Positions 57,900 through 64,000 of a DNA stretch of 64,000 nucleotides are shown piece by piece. How positions within the stretch are numbered: the first letter of the stretch is position 1; the number at the start of each line of letters is the position of its first letter. The position numbers and the translations under genes were made by a program. This stretch comes from Mycobacterium botniense (GTDB lineage Bacteria; Actinomycetota; Actinomycetes; Mycobacteriales; Mycobacteriaceae), in contig NZ_BLKW01000004.1 in assembly GCF_010723305.1 (NCBI RefSeq), positions 248,001 through 312,000 of the forward strand, in the 5' to 3' direction. The notes under the pieces are model-generated. The model did no database searches. It saw only the letters and a program-made list of their open reading frames with translations, and was not told the origin of the DNA.

Positions 57900-58544
57900 A
57901 TGACATCTGCTACCGCATCCACGGTCGACCATCCGTTATTCGCTCGGATCTGGCCGGTCATCGCCACGCACGAGACCGAAATGATCCGCGCGCTGCGTCG
58001 GGAGAATCTGGCGGGGTTGTCAGGGAGGGTGCTGGAGGTTGGCGCGGGGATCGGCACGAACTTCGCCTTCTACCCCGATTCCGTCGAGCAGGTGGTGGCG
58101 ATCGAGCCTGAGCCGCGACTCGCTGCCCGGGCCCGCGACGCGGCCGCTGACGTGCCGGTTCCGGTCCAGGTGATCGGCGAGACCGTGGAGCAGTTCACTG
58201 CCGGCAAACCATTCGACGCAATCGTGTGCTCCCTGGTGCTGTGCTCGATCAGTGACCCCGACACCGTGCTGCGGCGACTACATTCGCTGCTTCGTCCGGG
58301 CGGGCAACTGAGGTTTCTCGAGCATGTCGCCAGCCGGGGTATGCGGGGTTGGTTTCAGCGGTGTGTCGACGTGACATTCTGGCCGCGGTTGCTGGGTAAC
58401 TGCCACACCCATCGGCACACTGAGCAATCGATTCTGGCGGCGGGGTTCGAAATCGACGGCGCTCGGCGAGAGTGGACGGTTCCGGCGTGGATGCCGTTGC
58501 CGACGGCGGAATTCGCGATCGGCCGCGCACGCAGGCCAGCGTGA
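57900..58544 (+). CDS. SAM-dependent methyltransferase (Rv1147-like)
   Basis: This 214-aa class I methyltransferase has motif I LEVGAGIGTNFAFYP, acidic VVAIEPEP and post-motif LRPGGQLRFLEHVAS, similar to UbiE/Methyltransf_11 and to phospholipid N-methyltransferase-like proteins. ATG 57900 follows GGAAGG. It lies downstream of mmpL13 on the same strand, as Rv1147 does, so it could modify the exported lipid; this is inference. Confidence 0.88.
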   Translation: MTSATASTVDHPLFARIWPVIATHETEMIRALRRENLAGLSGRVLEVGAGIGTNFAFYPDSVEQVVAIEPEPRLAARARDAAADVPVPVQVIGETVEQFTAGKPFDAIVCSLVLCSISDPDTVLRRLHSLLRPGGQLRFLEHVASRGMRGWFQRCVDVTFWPRLLGNCHTHRHTEQSILAAGFEIDGARREWTVPAWMPLPTAEFAIGRARRPA

Positions 58545-58605
58545 TGACGGGCCTCGTGGCTGCGCGGGGCGCGGGCTGTGTCGCGACCCACCGGCGGCTG
58601 GGGGA

Positions 58606-59319
58606 TCAGTTCAGCAAGGCGGTCAGCCGATGCAGCAACCCCGGGAGTGCTCTGCTCGCAGGCTCGCGGATGCTGACCGTAGCGCTGGCGGACAACGGCG
58701 TCTGTTCGGGGTTGACCTCGACGACGCTGATGCCACGTGACAGCGCGAGCTCGGGCAGACCGGCCGCCGGGTAGACGATCGCCGAAGTCCCGACCACTAC
58801 CATCACGTCGGCGGCTTCGGTCGCCTCCACGGCACGCTGCCACGGCTCCTCGGGCAGCGGTTCACCGAACCAGACAATATCCGGCCGGATCAAGCCGCCG
58901 CAGCGACACCTCGGCGGCTCCATGTCCGTCGTCGCCTCAACGATCTCGGGCAGTTCACCGGTGTAAGGCAGACCGCAACGAGCGCAGCGAAATTCGAAAA
59001 GACTCCCATGCAGGTGGTGCACCGGCCTGCTGCCGGCACGCTCGTGCAGGTCATCGACGTTTTGGGTGATGACGCAAACCTCGGCGTGATCCTGCCAGGC
59101 GGCGATGGCGCGGTGTCCTTCGTTGGGTTCAACCTGGGTCAGCAGGTGGTGCCGCCACAAGTACCATCCCCAGACGCGTTCCGGGTTTTGCAGCCACCCA
59201 TCGATGCTGGACAGCTGGTACGGGTCGAAGCGGGACCACAGGCCGTTCTTGCTGTCGCGGAAGGTCGGGACCCCGCTTTCCGCGGAGATTCCTGCACCGG
59301 AGAGCACCGTCACTCGCAC
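58606..59319 (-). CDS. cobB: NAD-dependent protein deacylase (sirtuin)
   Basis: This 237-aa class III sirtuin has [29 protein letters not shown], catalytic His in [11 protein letters not shown], a zinc ribbon (CARC and CRCGG), [16 protein letters not shown] and [14 protein letters not shown]. The Tyr and Arg of WYLWRH match the YxxR motif that lets SIRT5-type enzymes remove succinyl and malonyl groups. GTG 59319 is six bases after TATGTT, a leaderless promoter. Corresponds to Rv1151c and diverges from the GntR gene by 35 bp. Confidence 0.94.
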   Translation of the reverse strand: MRVTVLSGAGISAESGVPTFRDSKNGLWSRFDPYQLSSIDGWLQNPERVWGWYLWRHHLLTQVEPNEGHRAIAAWQDHAEVCVITQNVDDLHERAGSRPVHHLHGSLFEFRCARCGLPYTGELPEIVEATTDMEPPRCRCGGLIRPDIVWFGEPLPEEPWQRAVEATEAADVMVVVGTSAIVYPAAGLPELALSRGISVVEVNPEQTPLSASATVSIREPASRALPGLLHRLTALLN

Positions 59320-59354
59320 CCCACCAACATAGCGGCCTGCGAGATACTGGACAG

Positions 59355-59720
59355 GTGGACTTGGGCGACTGGCTGCGGCTTGACGCGCAGGCGGGTAAAC
59401 CGCTGTTTGACCAGCTCAGAACACAAGTCATCGACGGAATCCGAGACGGTACGTTGCCGCCGGGGGCGCGGCTGCCTACTGTGCGGCAACTGGCCGGTCA
59501 ACTCGGGTTGGCGGTCAACACCGTGGCCCGCGCCTACCGTGAACTGGAGACGGCCGGAATCGTCGAAACCCGGGGCCGCTTCGGCACTTTCGTCGCCCGC
59601 GCCGACCCGGCTGACGCCGCGATGGCGGCGGCGGCCCGGGCTTATCATGACGCGGCGCAAGCGCTCGGGCTCGGCAAGGCCGAAGCAATGCGCTATCTGG
59701 AGGCCGAGTTCGACCACTGA
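59355..59720 (+). CDS. GntR-family regulator, YtrA type (Rv1152-like)
   Basis: This 121-aa protein has an N-terminal GntR winged helix ([60 protein letters not shown]) and only a short C-terminal helix pair, the YtrA subfamily plan. GTG 59355. It shares a 35-bp divergent promoter with the sirtuin gene and may control it and itself. Rv1152 has been linked to cell wall stress responses. Confidence 0.9.
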   Translation: MDLGDWLRLDAQAGKPLFDQLRTQVIDGIRDGTLPPGARLPTVRQLAGQLGLAVNTVARAYRELETAGIVETRGRFGTFVARADPADAAMAAAARAYHDAAQALGLGKAEAMRYLEAEFDH

Positions 59721-59812
59721 GCGCCGCCGTGTAGCGGGCTGCAGCGGCGTTAGCGACGGGCAGCTGCCGCGGAAACCCGGGTGGCTGCGGGGCTTTCGCC
59801 GTTTGTCCTGCC

Positions 59813-60334
59813 TCACCGCAATACTTTGGCCAGTGTGCGCAGGTTGCGGGTGGTGGTCGACGGCTTGTAGCGCTGCTTGCCCATCGTCTTGCCGATGGTG
59901 CTGTCCAGGGTGCTGCCCTTGGGCACCTGCCAGTAGATGACCTCGTCACCGCGGCTGATCTTCTCGTCGGGCCCGGCCTGGGCGGCCAGCGCGGCGAGCT
60001 CGTCGAGCACGGCGGTATCGGTCACGAAGGTGACATAGGACTGGTACCCGTCGACCTCGGGTTCGAAGGGGTAGCCGTCGACGATCGCCCGGACGGTGTC
60101 GATGTCGTAGACGAGCACCCAGGCGTCGTAGCCGAACCTCGCGCGCAGCGCGGCCTCGGCCTTTGCTCGCACCGCGGCCGCGGGCAAATTCGACTCGAGC
60201 AGCACGTTGCCGCTGGCGAGGATGGTGCGGACTTGGGCGAATCCGGCGTCAGCCAACGCGGTCGCCACCTCGGCCATCGTGAGGTTGATGCCGCCCACAT
60301 TGACGCCACGCAAAAACGCCGCATACCGGTTCAC
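59813..60334 (-). CDS. DUF1697 domain protein
   Basis: This 173-aa protein starts with the family hallmark YAAFLRGVNVGG, followed by MAEVATALADAGFAQVRTIL and ASGNVLLES, and ends KQRYKPSTTTRNLRTLAKVL. DUF1697 proteins have a ferredoxin-like fold and unknown function. GTG 60334 has GGAG eight bases upstream. Confidence 0.88.
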   Translation of the reverse strand: MNRYAAFLRGVNVGGINLTMAEVATALADAGFAQVRTILASGNVLLESNLPAAAVRAKAEAALRARFGYDAWVLVYDIDTVRAIVDGYPFEPEVDGYQSYVTFVTDTAVLDELAALAAQAGPDEKISRGDEVIYWQVPKGSTLDSTIGKTMGKQRYKPSTTTRNLRTLAKVLR

Positions 60335-60484
60335 CGGTCGAACTCCAGCAGTGTGATGCTCGGACGTGCCCGGCGCAGCGGCCGGATGCGGTCCAAGGGC
60401 CGCCAGGCCAGCAGTCTAAAGCGTTGTCATAGCGTGATGGTAGCGGTGGCCGAATCGCGGCCTGCCCGCCGCGCCGCGACGTAG

Positions 60485-60937
<453 letters not shown>

Positions 60938-61001
60938 CCGCGCGCCGGCGATCATCAGTCGCACCGGGCGCACGACCGGGCCGCCGGGTTAGGCTCCTGA
61001 C

Positions 61002-61190
61002 ATGGCTGCATCAAACTCGTCACCGCGGTCCACGCCGGGGAACGAGACCAAGCGCAGATTCCGGGAAGCCCTCGAACATAAGAAAGCCACAGCGGCGAGC
61101 GGGTCCGAACACAAAGACCGCGGTGCGAAACGGTTGCGAGCGCACGGGCCCGCCGAAAACCGCCGCGAATTCCGCCGCAAGAGCGGCTAG
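61002..61190 (+). CDS. DUF5302 small protein
   Basis: This 62-aa basic protein (PGNETKRRFREALEHKKATA, then ENRREFRRKSG) fits the actinobacterial DUF5302 family, unknown function. TAGGCT at 60990-60995, six bases before the ATG, indicates leaderless expression. The 220 bp after it contain no gene that I can support. Confidence 0.8.
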   Translation: MAASNSSPRSTPGNETKRRFREALEHKKATAASGSEHKDRGAKRLRAHGPAENRREFRRKSG

Positions 61191-61410
61191 CCGGTAGTGC
61201 TCGTCGTCAGCAATCCCGAAGAGTACTGCGAGACAACGGATCCTGCTGGGCAAGCAAAAGACCGCGGTGGCCGAAGTAGCTTCGGTGAAGGCGGGCGCCC
61301 CGACTGCGTTGTCACCGCCTGTCGCCCAGACACTGGGTGCCGCGGGCGCACGGTTCGACCGAATCCGCCTAAGCGCTGTTAACGTGGTGCTGTCGCTCTA
61401 GACTGTGCAG

Positions 61411-61998
61411 GTGCCGAAACTGCAGCTGGCTCAAGACCCGGCCGCCGACGCGCTCCTGGAGACCAACCCATTCGCGCTAGTGGTCGGAATGCTGCTCGAC
61501 CAGCAGGTGCCAATGGAAACCGCCTTCGCCGGGCCGAAAAAGATCGCCGACCGGATGGGTGGCTTCGACGTCCGCGCCATCGCCGACTACAACCCGGACA
61601 AGTTCGCCGAGCTGTGCTCGGAACGCCCTGCGATACATCGTTTTCCGGTGGCGATGGCCAGGCGGATCCAGGCCCTCGCGCAGATCATTGTGGATCGTTA
61701 CGACGGTGATGTGACGACGTTGTGGACCGCCGGCAACCCGGACGGTGACGAGGTACTGCGCCGGCTCACACAGCTGCCCGGGTTCGGCGATCAGAAGGCC
61801 CGGATCTTGCTGGCGCTGCTGGGCAAGCAATACGGCGTGACCCCGAAGGGCTGGCGGGCGGCAGCCGGGGAGTACGGAAAACCCGGCACCCACCTGTCGG
61901 TGGCTGACATCGTCGATCCCGATTCGCTTGAGCAGGTGCGATTGCACAAGAAGCGGATGAAGGCGGCCGAGAAGATCAAGGGAAAGGCGACACCATGA
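61411..61998 (+). CDS. HhH-GPD base excision repair protein (Rv1156-like)
   Basis: This 195-aa protein has the helix-hairpin-helix/GPD fold of DNA glycosylases: NPFALVVGMLLDQQVPMETA, then the hairpin LTQLPGFGDQKARILLALLG. The catalytic Asp after the hairpin and Lys positions are not clearly conserved, so glycosylase activity is uncertain. GTG 61411 is chosen over GTG 61405 because TAGACT (61399-61404) is exactly six bases upstream. It overlaps the next small gene (ATGA). Confidence 0.88.
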   Translation: MPKLQLAQDPAADALLETNPFALVVGMLLDQQVPMETAFAGPKKIADRMGGFDVRAIADYNPDKFAELCSERPAIHRFPVAMARRIQALAQIIVDRYDGDVTTLWTAGNPDGDEVLRRLTQLPGFGDQKARILLALLGKQYGVTPKGWRAAAGEYGKPGTHLSVADIVDPDSLEQVRLHKKRMKAAEKIKGKATP

Positions 61999-62141
61999 AG
62001 ACACATCTGAACTGCCCGTGCGGCGAGGCCATCGTCGGCAAGGATGAGGACGAGCTGGTAGAGCTGACCCAGGCGCACCTGGCCAGTTCTCACCCCGGCC
62101 TGGAGTATGACCGCGACGCCATTTTGTTCATGGCGTATTGA
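61995..62141 (+). CDS. DUF1059 small protein, 48 aa
   Basis: A 48-codon frame starts inside the stop of the HhH-GPD gene (ATGA). It encodes MKTHLNCPCGEAIVGKDEDE and a tail with AHLASSHPG, the Cys-x-Cys and His pair typical of DUF1059 (small putative metal-binding proteins). Codon use and coupling to the upstream gene support it as real. Confidence 0.8.
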   Translation: MKTHLNCPCGEAIVGKDEDELVELTQAHLASSHPGLEYDRDAILFMAY

Positions 62142-62229
62142 TCGTGTTGATCGTGCCGTCGTGATCGTGTCGTAGTGCCCGCGCCCGGCGATGCCGGGCC
62201 GTGGAGCGCCGTGTTGCCGAGAGCGGCGG

Positions 62230-63222
62230 TCAGGGCACCACTGTCGAGCCGATGGTGGGCATGAACTGACACTGTTTGTCCTTGGTGGTGACCTGTCCGA
62301 AGATCGTGGACACGATGCTGCCCGATCCGGTGTCGGCAATCGCGGTCAGCGTCGTCGGCCCGTCGGGGTTGATATCCGGGCGTGGTTTGAGCGTGGTGGT
62401 GCCGGATTTTCCGGTGGTCAGGTTCACCCAGGTGACATTCAAGGGCAATTTCTGCACCTCGGCGGGCCCCGGAGTGCCGATGGCGGTGAATACGTAGGCG
62501 GTCTGGCCGGGACCCGGACCCGGTGCAGGGATCTTGGCCGGCCCGGCGACCGAGAGCGCCGTCGCGATGGAGTTGCTGCCGTCGGCCAGGCAAGCGGTGC
62601 CGATCGAGGGGTACAGGAAGTCTTGTGTCGGCGGTGCGTCCGGGCCGAAAGCCGATGCCGCAGGTGCCGGTGCGGCGGGCGCCCCCGCCGGTGATCCGAC
62701 AGGCGGCGCCGGCGCGGCCGCTGGTGGGGGAGCGGACGCGACCGGCGGTGCCGCCTGAACGGTTGGCCCCGCCGCGTGCGCGGGGTCAACGCCGGTGGGT
62801 AAGTGCGCCTGTGCACCCGGCTCCACCCCCGGTGGGGGCATATGAGCCGCGGGAGCGGCGCCCGTGGTTTCGTTGCGTGCCGGCTGGTTCAGATCCGCAT
62901 GGCCCGGGACTTGGCCGGTGGGCTCCTGCACGAACTGGTTCACCGACGACGCGACGTTTTTGGACTCGTCGGGCGTGGACGGATTATGGGTGAACATGGA
63001 CGCGGCGGCCATCAACAGCTGCGACGCCTGCTCGGGGTGGGTCGCAGCCTGTTGGATGATCGGGCTTAACTGGGTGAGAGCCGGCAGGCCCGGTAGCTGT
63101 TGGGACGGGATCGGCGGCGGTGGTGCCGGTTCGGCGACTGCCGCAGGAGAGGCGACCAGGGCAATCGTCGACACAACCGCGCCGGCGACCAAGCCGCTGG
63201 CCAGGTTCCAGGTACGTACCAC
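62230..63222 (-). CDS. Secreted Ala/Pro-rich protein (Rv1157c-like)
   Basis: This 330-aa protein has a signal peptide (MVRTWNLASGLVAGAVVSTI, cleavage near AVAEPAP), a region PSQQLPGLPALTQLSPIIQQ, a Pro/Ala/Gly-rich centre, and a C-terminal folded domain of about 130 residues (from PTQDFLYPSIGTACLADGSN, two cysteines, ending MPTIGSTVVP). Function unknown; homologues are secreted or wall-associated. Confidence 0.87.
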   Translation of the reverse strand: MVRTWNLASGLVAGAVVSTIALVASPAAVAEPAPPPPIPSQQLPGLPALTQLSPIIQQAATHPEQASQLLMAAASMFTHNPSTPDESKNVASSVNQFVQEPTGQVPGHADLNQPARNETTGAAPAAHMPPPGVEPGAQAHLPTGVDPAHAAGPTVQAAPPVASAPPPAAAPAPPVGSPAGAPAAPAPAASAFGPDAPPTQDFLYPSIGTACLADGSNSIATALSVAGPAKIPAPGPGPGQTAYVFTAIGTPGPAEVQKLPLNVTWVNLTTGKSGTTTLKPRPDINPDGPTTLTAIADTGSGSIVSTIFGQVTTKDKQCQFMPTIGSTVVP

Positions 63223-63265
63223 GGTATTCCCCCAGTCGTCGACGGTGGTTTAGCCGGCTGACACC

Positions 63266-63907
63266 TCAGGGCAGCCCGGACAGAGGCAGGAGCAGGGCGT
63301 CGCGCGCGGCGGCGGGTGCTGCACCCGGAGCAGCCGCGGCAACCGTGGCCGGTGGGGTCGCGCCCCGCGCGCCCGGCATGCCGCCCGACGCGATCGACAA
63401 CAGATCGCCCGGGAACGACACCTGCTGGGGCAGCGGTACTGGCAGGAACGGCAGCTGTGGCAGGTCAACCTTCGCCGAAGGCAGCAACTGATTCGATCCG
63501 GCGGCCGGGACCGTGGTGGTCGCGCCCGGGATGACCGATGTCGTGGCCGGCAGACCCGTCGTCGCCCCGGGAAGTACCGACGTCATCCCGGGCATCGCAG
63601 CAGGCGTTCCGGGCAGGCCCACCGGCGTGCCGGGCAGCGTTCCCGGCTGCGGCACACTGATCGCGGCGCTGGCCAACGGCGGCGGCGTTTGAGGTACCGG
63701 CGGCGGGGCACCTAAGGCGGTTGCGAGGTTCTGCAGCATCTGCGGGGCCCTAACGGCCGTGTTCGCGAGCTGTTCCCCGACGTTGGGGACTGGTGCCGGC
63801 GCCGCCGGGTCGGCGTGGGCTGTGCCCATCAGCCCGCCTGCGAGGAGTGCGGCTGACGATCCCACGACGACGATGGTGGGGCGCAATAACGTCCACGGTG
63901 TTGGCAT
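63266..63907 (-). CDS. Secreted Ala/Pro-rich protein (Rv1158c-like)
   Basis: This 213-aa protein has a signal peptide (RPTIVVVGSSAALLAGGLMG, cleavage after AHA) and a Pro/Ala/Gly/Thr-rich body with degenerate GTP/GATT-type repeats (LPGTPVGLPGTPAAMPG, LPGATTGLPATTSVIPGATT). ATG 63907 is chosen after AGGGAGAA. It sits next to Rv1157c-like in the same direction; the next gene beyond the window should be pimE on the plus strand if synteny holds. Confidence 0.85.
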   Translation of the reverse strand: MPTPWTLLRPTIVVVGSSAALLAGGLMGTAHADPAAPAPVPNVGEQLANTAVRAPQMLQNLATALGAPPPVPQTPPPLASAAISVPQPGTLPGTPVGLPGTPAAMPGMTSVLPGATTGLPATTSVIPGATTTVPAAGSNQLLPSAKVDLPQLPFLPVPLPQQVSFPGDLLSIASGGMPGARGATPPATVAAAAPGAAPAAARDALLLPLSGLP

Positions 63908-64000
63908 GATTCTCCCTAGGTCTCGACGACAGGTCCCAGGGCCGATCGTTCGCCTGTGGTCAAAGTGACTCAAGTGACACGTGTGGCGGTTATTCGATCG

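Overview
The window is chromosomal DNA of a mycobacterium: high GC, a PPE protein, a PGRS-repeat protein, two MmpL transporters, Mce-associated proteins, PapA/FadD/Pks lipid genes, F420-type enzymes and many leaderless TANNNT-N6/7-ATG/GTG starts. From about 10.5 kb to the end the gene order follows, from memory, the M. tuberculosis H37Rv segment Rv1107c (xseB) to Rv1158c, with insertions, replacements and several genes intact that are broken in H37Rv. The PPE and PGRS genes suggest a slow-growing non-tuberculous species; the species cannot be named from sequence alone.

Region 1 (1-10568): a surface glycolipid cluster of pks (minus, cut by the window edge), divergent from papA - mmpL - PE-PPE-domain acyltransferase - fadD (FAAL). 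This is the gene set of the trehalose polyphleate (TPP) and di/polyacyltrehalose loci; the Pks AT domain carries a malonyl-type HAFH motif, which favours a TPP-like product. Region 2 (10565-16182): core genes xseB-xseA-Rv1109c-like, ispH, a DUF6542 membrane protein and ychF. Region 3 (16183-20543): two NlpC/P60-superfamily proteins (one circularly permuted), a small monooxygenase, a small membrane protein, a SigF-family sigma factor with an N-terminal extension and an intact adenylate cyclase. Region 4 (20716-34586): zwf-gnd (pentose phosphate/F420 reduction), two alpha/beta hydrolases, an IS607-type recombinase relic, a pair of Mce-associated proteins, a PEP-barrel-less PpdK, DoxX, an archease-RtcB RNA repair operon, and a transmembrane gene under a KstR-type operator.

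Region 5 (34678-50652): metE with a cobalamin riboswitch, thiolase-enoyl-CoA hydratase, PPE-SVP, a two-component system, a type III PKS - isoprenylcysteine-methyltransferase-like - FAD monooxygenase operon resembling Streptomyces srsABC (phenolic lipids), an AT-rich 26-bp repeat array, an NAD(P)-binding protein and CPBP protein, echA, mcr (alpha-methylacyl-CoA racemase) and an SDR. Region 6 (50653-55365) is accessory: a candidate 43-aa ORF, a frameshifted PGRS protein, a secreted protein built of three long repeats, and two copies of a ~56-bp upstream element. Region 7 (55366-64000): intact MmpL13-like transporter, methyltransferase, sirtuin/GntR divergent pair, DUF1697, Rv1155-like F420 enzyme, DUF5302, HhH-GPD, DUF1059 and two secreted Ala/Pro-rich proteins.

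The most interesting items are the srsABC-like operon with its 26-bp repeat array, the triplicated secreted protein (two exact 314-bp repeats), the duplicated intergenic element, the KstR box and the TPP-type cluster. Comparisons with H37Rv and other species are from memory and were not computed.
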